Shown here: positions 52,156 to 61,402 of the stretch, piece by piece
How the letters are laid out: the number at the start of each line of letters is the position of its first letter
How positions within the stretch are numbered: position 1 is the first letter of the stretch
Source of the DNA: Bog-756 sp963699055
Lineage (GTDB): Bacteria; Actinomycetota; Acidimicrobiia; Acidimicrobiales; RAAP-2
Length of the DNA: 64,000 nt
Direction of reading: 5' to 3'
Assembly: GCA_963699055.1 (NCBI GenBank)
Contig: CAVOTA010000002.1
Span: forward strand, 1,488,001 to 1,552,000
Position numbers and translations under genes: made by a program
Notes under the pieces: model-generated
Told to the model about the DNA's origin: nothing
The model's input: the letters and a program-made list of their open reading frames with translations, nothing else
Databases searched by the model: none

Positions 52156-52548
52156 ATGCTCGCCTACACCTACCCACTGGCCGACCTGTTCGGCACGATG
52201 CTCGGCATCTTCGTCTTCCTGATCTGGTTCTGGCTGCTCGTCATCATCTTCGGTGACATCTTCCGCAGCCGCGACATGGGCGGCGGCGCCAAGGCCCTGT
52301 GGGTGATCTTCGTGATCATCCTCCCGTTCCTCGGCATCCTCGTCTACCTGATCGCCCGGGGCGGCAAGATGCACGAGCGCGCCGAGCAGGCGGCCCAGCA
52401 GCAGCAGCAGGCGTTCGACGCCTACGTCAAGGAGACGGCCGGTGCCGGCAACAGCGTCGACCAGCTGGCCAAGCTGGCCGACCTGAAGAGCCAGGGCGTG
52501 ATCACCGACGCCGAGTTCGAGGCCCAGAAGGCCAAGCTCCTGGCGTAG
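52156..52548 (+). CDS. PLDc_N/SHOCT membrane protein (copy 2)
   Basis: This 130-residue protein is a near-copy of the gene at 47947 and encodes the same length and layout. Helices: FGTMLGIFVFLIWFWLLVIIF and ALWVIFVIILPFLGILVYLI. Linker: EQAAQQQQQAFDAYVKETA. SHOCT: LAKLADLKSQGVITDAEFE. AAGGAG lies 8 nt before ATG 52156. It may form oligomers through SHOCT. The leader (52031-52155) includes GGATTACGTTGTCGGCAGGT with an AT-rich possible -10. The stop is followed by a strong hairpin. Confidence 0.85.
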   Translation: MLAYTYPLADLFGTMLGIFVFLIWFWLLVIIFGDIFRSRDMGGGAKALWVIFVIILPFLGILVYLIARGGKMHERAEQAAQQQQQAFDAYVKETAGAGNSVDQLAKLADLKSQGVITDAEFEAQKAKLLA

Positions 52549-52559
52549 CGCGGCGGACA

Positions 52560-52598
52560 GGAGGGGCGGGCCGGCGCGTGGCGCCGACCCGCCCCTCC
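52560..52598. terminator. Strong bidirectional hairpin between SHOCT copy 2 and gadB
   Basis: Two 18-nt arms (52560-52577 and 52581-52598) pair at 17 of 18 positions around the loop GTG; the single mismatch is C·A. It lies between the stops of two convergent genes. This is the clearest terminator-like structure in the window. Confidence 0.75.
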
Positions 52599-52609
52599 GT
52601 CGCGTCCGC

Positions 52610-54010
52610 CTACAGGTGGCTGAAGCCGCCCGACTCCTCGGGGGTCATGGCCACCGTCACCGGGTGGCGGTCGAAGTGGGCGATCGACTCCTTGATGTCG
52701 TCCATCAGCAGACGGGCGAGGTCCTTGCTCACGCCCTGGCGCACCAGGATGCGCTGGATCGAGATGTCCGACACCGAGCCGGTCAACGGGTAGGCCGGCA
52801 CCTGCCAGCCCTTCACCCGCAGGCGGTCGGCCACGTCGTAGAGCGTGTAGCCAGGGTCCTCGCCCTCGCGGATGCGCCACGCCACCGCCGGGATCCCGTT
52901 GAGCGGGTTCCCGTCGCACAGGAGCTCGAACGGCCCGAGCTTCACGATCTCCTCGGCCAGGAACTGGCACGTGGCGTAGCAGGCGTCGTGGACCTGCGTG
53001 TAGCCGGCACGGCCCAGCCGCACGAAGTCGTAGTACTGCGCCACGATCTGGCCGGCCGGGCGGGAGAAGTTGATCTGGAACACCGGCATGTCGCCACCCA
53101 GGTACGTCACGTGGAAGATAAGGTCCTCGGGCAGGTCGTCCTGATGGCGCCACAGGACCCAGCCGACCCCGAGCGGGGCCAGCCCGAACTTGTGACCCGA
53201 GGTCGAGATCGACTTCACCCGGGGGATGCGGAAGTCCCACACCACGGCGGGCGCGCAGAACGGCGCCAGGAAGGCGCCGGAGGCGCCGTCCACGTGGATG
53301 TCCACGTCCAGTCCGGTGTCGGCGGCCAGGGTGTCGAGCGCCTTGGACAGCTCGAGGACGGGCTCGTAGGTGCCGGTGTACGTCACCCCGAACGTGGGCA
53401 CCACCATGATCGTGTTCTCGTCGACCTGGGCCAGCATCTGCTCGACGTCCATGCAGTACCGGCCGGGGGACATCGGGATCTCCCGGATCTCCACGTCCCA
53501 GTACTTGGCGAACTTGTGCCAGACGACCTGGACCGGCCCGCACACGAAGTTCGGGGTGTCGGTCGGCCTGCCCGCCGCCTTGCGCTTGGCCCGCCACCGC
53601 CACAGGGCGGCCATCCCCCCGAGCATGCACGCCTCCGAGGAGCCGATGGCCGAGCACCCGACGGCGCCGCCCTCGTCGGGCGCGTTCCACAGGTCGGCGA
53701 GCATCTGGACGCACCGGCGCTCGATCTCGGCGGTCTGGGGGTACTCGTCCTTGTCGATCATGTTCTTGTTGATGGACAGGTCCATCAGGCGGTGCACCTC
53801 GTCCTCCTCCCACGTCTGGCAGAAGGTGGCCAGGTTCTGGCGGGCGTTGCCGTCGAGCAGGAGCTCGTCGGAGATGGCCTGGTAGGCGTCCTCCCGGCGC
53901 ATCTCCTCCTTGGGGAAGAGGTGGGACGGCAGGGTCGTCAGCAGGTCCTTGCCCGCGTAGACGGAGTCGAGCAGCTCGTCGCGGATGGACTCGTGCTTGT
54001 GCAGCGGCAT
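52610..54010 (-). CDS. gadB: Glutamate decarboxylase
   Basis: This 466-residue PLP enzyme converts glutamate to GABA and CO2, consuming a proton. The PLP Lys is in SGHKFGLAPLG (about 270). GCSAIGSSEACMLGG and HVDGASGAFLAPF are the cofactor-binding motifs. The C-terminus matches the GadB family (HRLMDL early; HFDRHPVTVAMTPEES late). ATG 54010 is followed by the expected N-terminus MPLHKHESIRDE. The leader contains a G-rich repeat. GadB in bacteria can serve acid resistance or GABA metabolism; no antiporter is adjacent. Confidence 0.93.
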   Translation of the reverse strand: MPLHKHESIRDELLDSVYAGKDLLTTLPSHLFPKEEMRREDAYQAISDELLLDGNARQNLATFCQTWEEDEVHRLMDLSINKNMIDKDEYPQTAEIERRCVQMLADLWNAPDEGGAVGCSAIGSSEACMLGGMAALWRWRAKRKAAGRPTDTPNFVCGPVQVVWHKFAKYWDVEIREIPMSPGRYCMDVEQMLAQVDENTIMVVPTFGVTYTGTYEPVLELSKALDTLAADTGLDVDIHVDGASGAFLAPFCAPAVVWDFRIPRVKSISTSGHKFGLAPLGVGWVLWRHQDDLPEDLIFHVTYLGGDMPVFQINFSRPAGQIVAQYYDFVRLGRAGYTQVHDACYATCQFLAEEIVKLGPFELLCDGNPLNGIPAVAWRIREGEDPGYTLYDVADRLRVKGWQVPAYPLTGSVSDISIQRILVRQGVSKDLARLLMDDIKESIAHFDRHPVTVAMTPEESGGFSHL

Positions 54011-54036
54011 GGCGTGCTCCTGTTCTGGGTGGCGTG

Positions 54037-54119
54037 GGAGTGGTGGGGAGGTCGGGCGGGGCGGTTGGTCGGGCGGGGCAGTTGGTCGGGCGGGTGGGGC
54101 GGTTGGTCGGGTGCGGTCA
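54037..54119 (+). repeat. G-rich imperfect repeats and G-quadruplex motif in the gadB leader
   Basis: The plus strand repeats GTCGGGCGGGGCGGTTG-like units about four times (54051-54116). A run of GGG, GGGG, GGG and GGGG separated by 6, 5 and 1 nt (54037-54062) fits the G3+ N1-7 quadruplex rule. On the minus strand this is the C-rich leader of gadB. It fills the whole spacer between DUF2252 and gadB. Confidence 0.7.
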
Positions 54120-55508
54120 GACGTCGGTGATGGCGTGGACCTGGTTCATGGCGATGGCCTGCCTGAGCGCCTGGTGGTCCCGCTCGTTCTGGTCGGCGTA
54201 GGAGGCGGCGAACGAGCACATGGCCTCGTCGAACTTCGGACCCGTGCCCAGGTAGGCGTCGATGGCGATGGCGTCGCCCGACCGGGCGTGTCCCAGGGCC
54301 AGCACGAAGCCGCACATCTGCACGTAGACGGCCATCCCCTCGGGCAGCATCGTGTCGATGTCGGCCGACAGCTTCCAGTCCCACATCTGGCGGAAGTAGA
54401 AGTCGCGCAGGACACCGTCCTCGCCGGCCACCTGGTCCCACCCGAGGAAGATGTCGCTGGCACTCTGGACCAGGCGCTGGCCCTCGACCACCCGCTGGCC
54501 CATGTTCGGGTACCGGCTCGGCCGGAGGAACGGCTCGGCCACCGACTGCTCCGCCTGCTTGACCTGCAGGACCAGCGGATCGCCCTTGTCACGGCCGATG
54601 AACAGCGCCACCCAGCACCGGGTGCCCACCGACCCCACGCCGACCACCTTGCGGGCCAGGTCGACGAACTCGTAGCGCGACAGCAGGTGCTGGCGGTCAC
54701 CCTGCAGCGTGGTCCGGTAGTCGGTCAGCCCGCCCACCAGACTGCGCACCACCGTTTCCGCGTTGGCCGGCTCGAAGAGCTGGTCGGCGGGGGTCAGCAG
54801 CGGTGGGTCGGCGCGGAACTGCAACCTGCCGTCGACCTCCTCGGTCAGCTTGGACACGGCGCGCAGGTGGTCCTTGTTCTTGGCCTTCTCGATCCGGTTG
54901 GTGAAGTTCTCCATCACGGTCGGACCGGCCTCGTCCTTCCACCGGCCGGCCATGGTGGCGGCGTCGAGGCGCACGTACCAGAGGTCGAGGTTGCGCATGG
55001 TGGCGAAGGTGCGCATGGCGTGGCGGTAGCCCTTGGACGACAGGGCCACCAGCGACTTGCGCAGCTTGTCGTCGAATTCGCGGGAACGGGCGGCGACCTC
55101 GACACTGGCCGCCAGGCGCTTCAGGTCCCACTCGAACGGTCCGGGCAAGGTCTCGTCGAAGTCGTTGACGTCGAAGATCATGTCCCGTTCGGGCGAGGCG
55201 AAGCCGCCGAAGTTCACCAGGTGGGCGTCACCGCACAGCTGCACGTCGAGGTGGGAGTGCTCCTCGTGGGCCAGGTCCGAGGCCATCACGGCGGCCGCCC
55301 CCCGGTAGAAGGCGAACGGTGAGGCGGCCATCCGGCCGTAGCGGATGGGCACCAGGTCGGGTACCCGGGTGGTGGCCTGCAGGGCCAGGATCTCGAGCGG
55401 GTCCGTCCGGTCGGGCGGTGGGGACCACTCCCCGTGCCGTGAGCGCGGCACCAGCTCCCGCGCCTTGCGTCCGTGGGCCGCACGTTCTTCCGGGGTCTGC
55501 TGCGTCAT
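54117..55508 (-). CDS. DUF2252 family protein
   Basis: This 463-residue protein is of the DUF2252 family. The N-terminal half has CGDAHLVNFGGFASPERD and FDVNDFDETLPGPFEWDLKR, motifs reminiscent of the catalytic loop of protein-kinase-like or aminoglycoside phosphotransferase folds. The rest is alpha-helical. The family function is unknown; a small-molecule kinase role is a guess. It is upstream of gadB on the same strand, with 106 nt of repeat between, so an operon with gadB is possible. ATG 55508. Confidence 0.82.
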   Translation of the reverse strand: MTQQTPEERAAHGRKARELVPRSRHGEWSPPPDRTDPLEILALQATTRVPDLVPIRYGRMAASPFAFYRGAAAVMASDLAHEEHSHLDVQLCGDAHLVNFGGFASPERDMIFDVNDFDETLPGPFEWDLKRLAASVEVAARSREFDDKLRKSLVALSSKGYRHAMRTFATMRNLDLWYVRLDAATMAGRWKDEAGPTVMENFTNRIEKAKNKDHLRAVSKLTEEVDGRLQFRADPPLLTPADQLFEPANAETVVRSLVGGLTDYRTTLQGDRQHLLSRYEFVDLARKVVGVGSVGTRCWVALFIGRDKGDPLVLQVKQAEQSVAEPFLRPSRYPNMGQRVVEGQRLVQSASDIFLGWDQVAGEDGVLRDFYFRQMWDWKLSADIDTMLPEGMAVYVQMCGFVLALGHARSGDAIAIDAYLGTGPKFDEAMCSFAASYADQNERDHQALRQAIAMNQVHAITDV

Positions 55509-55590
55509 GGCCCCATCCTGTCACCGACCGATGCGGTCGACCACCGGCACGCGTCCACGGGCGTGGCGCGCCGGTGGCACCCCGGTCGGC

Positions 55591-55854
55591 CTACTTCCTC
55601 GCCTTGCGGCGTCGACCGAGGAAGATGACCAGCCGGTCGATCAGCACCCCGAGCAGCGCCGAGATCAGGATGACCCAGATCAGGCTGGACGAGTGCGAGA
55701 AGACGAGGAAGTCGACCCGCACGGACGAGGAGTTGGCCACGACGAAGGCCACGAACAGGATGACGGCGACGGCGAGCCCGACCAGCCGGGCGACGTCGCG
55801 GGCGTCCCGTTTGCCGGTCGACTCTGCCGCCGGGCCCTTCGGTTCAGGTGCCAT
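55591..55854 (-). CDS. LapA-domain (DUF1049) membrane protein
   Basis: This 87-residue protein has two helices (LVGLAVAVILFVAFVVANS and SLIWVILISALLGVLIDRLV) with a short extracytoplasmic loop containing VRVDFLVFSHSSS. It ends in a basic cytoplasmic tail. This is the lipopolysaccharide-assembly-A-like domain found widely, including in actinobacteria without LPS. It lies 83 nt downstream of nuoN. Confidence 0.78.
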   Translation of the reverse strand: MAPEPKGPAAESTGKRDARDVARLVGLAVAVILFVAFVVANSSSVRVDFLVFSHSSSLIWVILISALLGVLIDRLVIFLGRRRKARK

Positions 55855-55937
55855 CTGCGATCCTCCGTGTGGCCGGTACCGTGAACTCCGACAGTACCCG
55901 CCCCCGCTCGGCGGGGACGGGACCGCCCGGAGCCCGG

Positions 55938-57560
55938 TCAGCGCAGCAGGAGCAGTGTGGCCTGGTGGGCGAAGTTCAGGAGCGGCCCGGGGATGATCCC
56001 GAAGACCACGGTGACGGCCACGCACAGACCGACGGCGACGGCGGTCAGGGCCGGGACGGGGACCGGGCCGCGGTCCTCCACGTCGGAGGCCGGCGGGGCG
56101 TCGGTCAGCACCTGGAGGCTGGCCACGGTGTCGCCGGCGGACGGGAGGTACGGCGCCACGTCCTCCTCCCCGACCTCGGTGTCGGTGGCGTCGCCGAGGT
56201 CGCCCACCGGCGAGAACATGGTGACGGCCAGGCGCAGGTAGAAGAAGGCGGCCACCGCGGCCGACGCCATGGCGACGACGGCGAGCGTGTACCCCTGGTC
56301 GGCGACCGAGGCCTCGATCACCCCGAGCTTGGCCAGGAACCCGGTCGTGAAGGGGGCGCCGGCCTGGCCGAGGAGGAGGACGGCGAAGGCCAGGGCGAGG
56401 ACGGGCTGGCGCTTGGCCAGCCCGCGGTAGTCGGTGATCGACGAGCGGGTGTCACCGGGACCGGCCACGACGGAGATCACGGCGAACGTCCCGATCACCA
56501 GGAACGTGTAGGTGAACAGGTAGTAGAGCGAGGCCGACACGCCCCGGGCGGACACCGCCTCGACCCCGAGCAGGATGAAGCCGACGTGGTTGATGGACGA
56601 GTACGCCATCATGCGCTTGACGTCGCGCTGGGTGAGGGCGACCACGGCGCCGAAGACCAGGCTCAGCAGGGCGAGCACCCAGATCACCGGCTGCCAGTCG
56701 GCCCGCACCGTCGGGAACGACGTCACGAACACCCGCAGCAGGGCGGCGAACGCCCCCGCCTTGGCCACCGCCGCCATGAACCCGGCGACCGGCGACGGGG
56801 ACCCCTGGTAGACGTCGGGCGACCACAGGTGGAACGGCACGGCGGCGATCTTGAAGGCGAAGCCGACGAGCAGCAGGGCCATCCCGGCCAGGAGCACCCC
56901 GTTGTGCACGATCACGTGCCGCGACAGGTAGTCGGCGATCTGGGGCAGGTTGGTGGTCCCCGTGGCGCCGTAGGTGAGGGCGATCCCGTAGAGGAACACG
57001 GCCGACGAGAACCCACCGAGCACGAAGTACTTCAGCGCCGCCTCACCGGACTCGGCCCGGCGGTGGTTGAAGGCGGCCAGGACGTAGAGGGCGATGGAGA
57101 GGATCTCGAGACCGAGGAACACGACGATCAGGTCGTTGGCCGCCCCCATCATCATCGCCCCCGAGGCCGACACCATGGCCAGCACCTGGTACTCGGGTCC
57201 GTCGATCCCCTCGCGTCGCAGGTAGCCGTCGCCGACCAGTGCGGTCAGGAGCATGGCGATGGACACGGTGATCTGGATGAAGACGTCGAACCCGTCGAAG
57301 GCGATGGCGCCGGCGATGGTCACCGACGGGCCGTGGGTGGCCACGTGGTCCCACTGCACCAGGGCGGCGATCAGCGCCGCCACCGAGACGGCGGCGGCCA
57401 CGTACGTCCCCGACCGGGCGCTCATGACCCTGCGGAAGAGGGAGGACCCGACCATCAGGCCGAGCGCCCCACCCAGCATGATGAGCATGGGCAGGATCGA
57501 CAGGTAGTCGACGTGGGGGACGTGGATCGTCGGCGCGGCCGATGTGGCCAGGACGGTCAT
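55938..57560 (-). CDS. nuoN: NADH-quinone oxidoreductase subunit N (NuoN)
   Basis: This 540-residue proton-pumping membrane subunit has about 14 helices. The Lys of the broken helix region is in GFAFKIAAVPFHLWSPDVYQ. LVVFLGLEILSIALYVLAA and AYSSINHVGFILLG are also typical. It is related to Mrp antiporters like NuoL/M. It is the last gene of the nuo operon here; its ATG overlaps nuoM by 4 nt. Confidence 0.95.
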   Translation of the reverse strand: MTVLATSAAPTIHVPHVDYLSILPMLIMLGGALGLMVGSSLFRRVMSARSGTYVAAAVSVAALIAALVQWDHVATHGPSVTIAGAIAFDGFDVFIQITVSIAMLLTALVGDGYLRREGIDGPEYQVLAMVSASGAMMMGAANDLIVVFLGLEILSIALYVLAAFNHRRAESGEAALKYFVLGGFSSAVFLYGIALTYGATGTTNLPQIADYLSRHVIVHNGVLLAGMALLLVGFAFKIAAVPFHLWSPDVYQGSPSPVAGFMAAVAKAGAFAALLRVFVTSFPTVRADWQPVIWVLALLSLVFGAVVALTQRDVKRMMAYSSINHVGFILLGVEAVSARGVSASLYYLFTYTFLVIGTFAVISVVAGPGDTRSSITDYRGLAKRQPVLALAFAVLLLGQAGAPFTTGFLAKLGVIEASVADQGYTLAVVAMASAAVAAFFYLRLAVTMFSPVGDLGDATDTEVGEEDVAPYLPSAGDTVASLQVLTDAPPASDVEDRGPVPVPALTAVAVGLCVAVTVVFGIIPGPLLNFAHQATLLLLR

Positions 57561-59164
57561 CGCGAACCTCCCGCCTGTGCCGCCGGCCGGGCCGGGGACG
57601 CCGAATTACCGGACGGCGTCCGCACCGCCACCAACGGCGCACGGCGCAGGTCCGCCGGGATCGGCGTGTTGGTCACCTGGTCCACGTGGATCACCAGCCG
57701 GTCGACCGACGGGGTGATCCGGTCGAGCACCGGCTTCGGGAACACGCCGAGCAGCACGATCAGGACGATCAGCGGGGCCACGATGAGGCGTTCGTTGAGG
57801 GACAGGTCACGGGTGGCCGACACGTCCTCGCCGGTCGGCTCGCCGTGGAAGACCTGCTGGTAGCCCCAGAGGAGGTACACGGCGGCGATCACCACCCCGG
57901 CGGTGGCCGCCACCGCCCACCAACGGTGGGCGACGAAGGTGCCGATCAGGATGAGGAACTCGCCCACGAAGCCGTTGAGACCCGGGACGCCGATCGACGC
58001 CATCATGGCCACGGTGAACACACCGGCCAGTACCGGTGCCGGGGACTGCAGTCCCTTGAGCGAGCCGATCTGCCACGTCTTGCGTCGCTCGTAGATCCAG
58101 CCGACCAGGATGAACAGCGTGGCGATCACCAGACCGTGGTTGACCATCTGGAGGACACCGCCGCTCAGTCCCTGGCTGTTGAGGGCGAAGGTGCCGAGCG
58201 CGATGAATCCGATCTGGGCCAGTGACGAGTAGGCCAGCAGCCGTTTCAGGTCGCGCTGGGCGCACGCCACCAGGGCGCCGTAGGTGATGCCGATGACGGC
58301 CAGGGTCAGGAGCAGCGGCGCCAGGGTCCGGCTCGCCTGGGGGAACAGGTTGAGGTCGAAGCGGATGATGCCGTAGGTCCCGAGCTTGGCCATGACGGCC
58401 ACCAGCAGGATGGCGGCGGCCGTCGGAGCCTCGGCGTAGGCGTCCGGTGACCACGTGTGGAACGGGAAGATGGGCGCCTTGACGGCGAACGCCGCGGTGA
58501 AGGCGAGGAACAGCAGCACGCCCTCGGTCCCCGACAGGTGGGTGTGCATCAGCGGCGGCAGGGCGAAGGTCAGCACCCCGGTCTGGGACTTGTGGATGAA
58601 GGCGATCGACACGATGCCCACCAGCAGGAAGGCCGAGCCGGCGAACGTGTACACGAAGAACTTGATGGCGGCGTAGCCGCGCCGGGCGTAGCCCCAGCCC
58701 CCGATGAGGAAGTACGAGGGCACCAGCGTCAGCTCGAAGAACAGGAAGAACAGGATCAGGTCGAGCGAGACGAAACTGCCCATGCACGCCGATTCGAGCA
58801 GCAGCATCCAGGCCACGAAGGCCCGCGGGTCACGCCGGGCCCGGGCCCCCAGCATGGTGAGGGGGAACAGCACCGCGGTCAGGACGACCAGGAACAGCGA
58901 GATCCCGTCGATCCCCACCGACCAGTGGATCCCCAGCCCGGTGGCCCAGACGTGCGTGCTGACCATCTGGTAGGCACCCGACCCCGACTTGAACACCACC
59001 AGGATGGCCACGGCCACGGCCAGCGTGAGCACGGTGACGGCCACGCCGACCGCCTCGTGGAACCAGGTCGCGATTGCCTTGCGGGGGATCAGTGCCACCA
59101 CGGCCGCGCCCACGGCCGGCAGCAGGACCAGGGTGGTCAGGTAGGGGAACGACGTCGCCACCAT
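57557..59164 (-). CDS. nuoM: NADH-quinone oxidoreductase subunit M (NuoM)
   Basis: This 535-residue antiporter-like subunit has LILFFLFFELTLVPSYFLIG and the Lys/Glu-containing FAVKAPIFPFHTWSPDAY. LLAYSSLAQIGFIALG and MVNHGLVIATLFILVG are also conserved. It pumps protons in the membrane arm of complex I. The last about 30 residues are a Pro/Ala-rich tail. The start overlaps nuoL (TGATG) and the stop overlaps nuoN (ATGA). Confidence 0.95.
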   Translation of the reverse strand: MVATSFPYLTTLVLLPAVGAAVVALIPRKAIATWFHEAVGVAVTVLTLAVAVAILVVFKSGSGAYQMVSTHVWATGLGIHWSVGIDGISLFLVVLTAVLFPLTMLGARARRDPRAFVAWMLLLESACMGSFVSLDLILFFLFFELTLVPSYFLIGGWGYARRGYAAIKFFVYTFAGSAFLLVGIVSIAFIHKSQTGVLTFALPPLMHTHLSGTEGVLLFLAFTAAFAVKAPIFPFHTWSPDAYAEAPTAAAILLVAVMAKLGTYGIIRFDLNLFPQASRTLAPLLLTLAVIGITYGALVACAQRDLKRLLAYSSLAQIGFIALGTFALNSQGLSGGVLQMVNHGLVIATLFILVGWIYERRKTWQIGSLKGLQSPAPVLAGVFTVAMMASIGVPGLNGFVGEFLILIGTFVAHRWWAVAATAGVVIAAVYLLWGYQQVFHGEPTGEDVSATRDLSLNERLIVAPLIVLIVLLGVFPKPVLDRITPSVDRLVIHVDQVTNTPIPADLRRAPLVAVRTPSGNSASPARPAAQAGGSR

Positions 59165-61089
59165 CAACCCCACCACATCCTCGTCAGCATGAAGCCGAGC
59201 ACGACCACGGTGCCGAACGTGATCCCGAGCACGTAGTTGCGCACGTACCCGGTCTGGGTCCTGCGCAGCACCGTGCCCGAGCCCCGGAAGGCGCCGGCCA
59301 CACCGTTGACGGCGCCGTCGATGACCTTGGGTTCGACCACGTCGGCGCAGAACGCCGCCAACCGCTCGCTCGGGCGACCGAAGACGGTGTCGTAGAGCTC
59401 GTTGATGTACCACGCGCCCCGCAGGAACGAACCCTCGAGGGCCGGGCGGTCCGACCGCTGCGACCACAGCCACAGGCCGATCGCCACGAAGGCGATGGCC
59501 ACCACGGCGTCGACGATGGCCAGGACCCACAGGGCCGTGGTACTCAGCCCGTTGTGGAACAGGGTCGACCCGAACACCGGGTCCACCCAGTTGGCCAGCG
59601 AGAAGTTGCTGCCGGGGATGGCCATCACCCCGGCGACGGCGGCGAAGAACGAGAGGATCCACAGCGGGATCGTCATGATCCACGGCGACTCGTGGGGCTC
59701 GGAGGAGGCACCGTCGGCGTGGTGGGCGTGGGCGGCGTCCAGTGCGTCACCCGGGTCCCCGGTCGACCAGCGGTCCCGGCCGAAGAAGGCCAGGCCGGTC
59801 AGCCGGCTCATGTAGTAGGCGGTCAGCGCCGCCGTCAGGATGCCGACCACCCACAGGGCGGGATGGGCGGCCCAGGTGTTGTCGAGCACGTCTCCCTTGG
59901 CCCAGAACCCCGACAGCGGCGGCACCGCGGCGATGCACAGCCAGCCGATGGCGAAGGTGATGAACGTCACCGGCAGGTAGGCGCGGAGGTTGCCCATCCG
60001 CTTCAGGTCCTGCTCGTCGTGGAGCCCGTGGATCACCGAGCCGGCACCCAGGAAGAGCAGGCCCTTGAAGAAGGCGTGGGCCACCATGAGGAAGATGGCC
60101 GCGGTGTAGGCCCCGCAGCCGATGGCCAGGAACATGTAGCCGAGCTGGGACACCGTCGAGTAGGCCAGCACCTTCTTGATGTCCTGCTGGGCGCAGGCGA
60201 TGGTGGCCGCCACGAATGCGGTGGCGGCTCCCACGATGGCGATGGTGAGGGCGGCGTCCGGCGACGCGTGGAGCAGCGGGCTGACACGGCACAGCAGGTA
60301 GACGCCGGCCGTCACCATGGTGGCCGCGTGGATCAGGGCGGACACCGGGGTCGGGCCCTCCATGGCGTCGGCCAGCCACGGGAACAGCGGGATCTGGGCC
60401 GACTTGCCCATCACGCCGACCAGCAGGAGGAGGCAGATGGCCGTGACGTCGGTCGAGCCGATCTCGGAGACGTGGGCGAAGACGTACTGGTAGTTCAGCG
60501 AGTGGACGCGGTCGTAGACGAGGAAGATGGCGAGCAGGAAGCCGACGTCGCCGATCCGGTTGTAGACGAACGCCTTCTTGCCGGCGCTGGCCGCCGAGTC
60601 CCGGGTGAACCAGAACGACACCAGCCAGTACGAGCAGGTGCCCACACCCTCCCAGCCCACGAAGGTGACCAGCAGGTTGCTGCCCAGCACCAGGATCAGC
60701 ATCGAGGCCACGAACAGGTTCATGTAGAGGAAGAATTTGGGGAAGTCCTCGTCGCCCTTCATGTACCCGATCGAGTACAGGTGGATGAGGGTGCTGATGC
60801 CGGTGATGAACAGGACCATGGTCATCGACAGCGGGTCGACGTAGAGGGCGGCGTGGACCTGGAGCCCCCCGACGGGGATCCACGTCCACAGGTTCTGGCC
60901 GAAGTGGCGGACGGGCTGGTCCAGCTGCAGCAGAGCCAGGTAGACGCCGAACGACACGACGAACGAGGCGCCCACGGCCACCGTGGCCACCACGCCGGCG
61001 GCGGGGTCGCCCAGCCGGCGTCCGGCGGCCAGCAGGACGCCGAAGCCGAGCAGCGGCAGGAGGATGATCAGGTAGGTGACGTGGAGCAT
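59164..61089 (-). CDS. nuoL: NADH-quinone oxidoreductase subunit L (NuoL)
   Basis: This 641-residue subunit has the antiporter core (GKSAQIPLFPWLADAMEGPT with the functional Lys, and AATMVTAGVYLLCRVSP) and LAYSTVSQLGYMFLAIG. The C-terminal amphipathic lateral helix region is present from about 530 on. Full length relative to the family. Confidence 0.95.
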   Translation of the reverse strand: MLHVTYLIILLPLLGFGVLLAAGRRLGDPAAGVVATVAVGASFVVSFGVYLALLQLDQPVRHFGQNLWTWIPVGGLQVHAALYVDPLSMTMVLFITGISTLIHLYSIGYMKGDEDFPKFFLYMNLFVASMLILVLGSNLLVTFVGWEGVGTCSYWLVSFWFTRDSAASAGKKAFVYNRIGDVGFLLAIFLVYDRVHSLNYQYVFAHVSEIGSTDVTAICLLLLVGVMGKSAQIPLFPWLADAMEGPTPVSALIHAATMVTAGVYLLCRVSPLLHASPDAALTIAIVGAATAFVAATIACAQQDIKKVLAYSTVSQLGYMFLAIGCGAYTAAIFLMVAHAFFKGLLFLGAGSVIHGLHDEQDLKRMGNLRAYLPVTFITFAIGWLCIAAVPPLSGFWAKGDVLDNTWAAHPALWVVGILTAALTAYYMSRLTGLAFFGRDRWSTGDPGDALDAAHAHHADGASSEPHESPWIMTIPLWILSFFAAVAGVMAIPGSNFSLANWVDPVFGSTLFHNGLSTTALWVLAIVDAVVAIAFVAIGLWLWSQRSDRPALEGSFLRGAWYINELYDTVFGRPSERLAAFCADVVEPKVIDGAVNGVAGAFRGSGTVLRRTQTGYVRNYVLGITFGTVVVLGFMLTRMWWG

Positions 61090-61096
61090 CGACCGA

Positions 61097-61402
61097 TCAG
61101 CCCTTCATCAGGTGGAGGTCGTCGGCGTTGGCACTGGTACGCCTGCGGAAGATGGCCACCACGATCCCGAGGCCGACCACGACCTCGGCGGCGGCGACCA
61201 CCAGGACGAAGAAGACCAGCACCTGCCCGCCGATGTCGTGCAGCGTGCGGGCGAAGGTCACGAAGGCCAGGTTGGAGGCGTTGAGCATCAGCTCGACGCA
61301 CATGAACATGATGAGCACGTTGCGCCGGACCAGCACCCCGAGGGCGCCGATGGCGAACAGCACGACGCTGAGGGACAGGTACCAGGCCGGGTTGATGCTC
61401 AT
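61097..61402 (-). CDS. nuoK: NADH-quinone oxidoreductase subunit K (NuoK)
   Basis: This 101-residue three-helix subunit has FAIGALGVLVRRNVLIMFMC followed by VELMLNASNLAFV, which contains the conserved membrane Glu. AAEVVVGLGIVVAIFRRR is the third helix with its second Glu. The start overlaps the nuoJ stop (ATGA) and the stop is 7 nt before nuoL. Confidence 0.94.
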   Translation of the reverse strand: MSINPAWYLSLSVVLFAIGALGVLVRRNVLIMFMCVELMLNASNLAFVTFARTLHDIGGQVLVFFVLVVAAAEVVVGLGIVVAIFRRRTSANADDLHLMKG

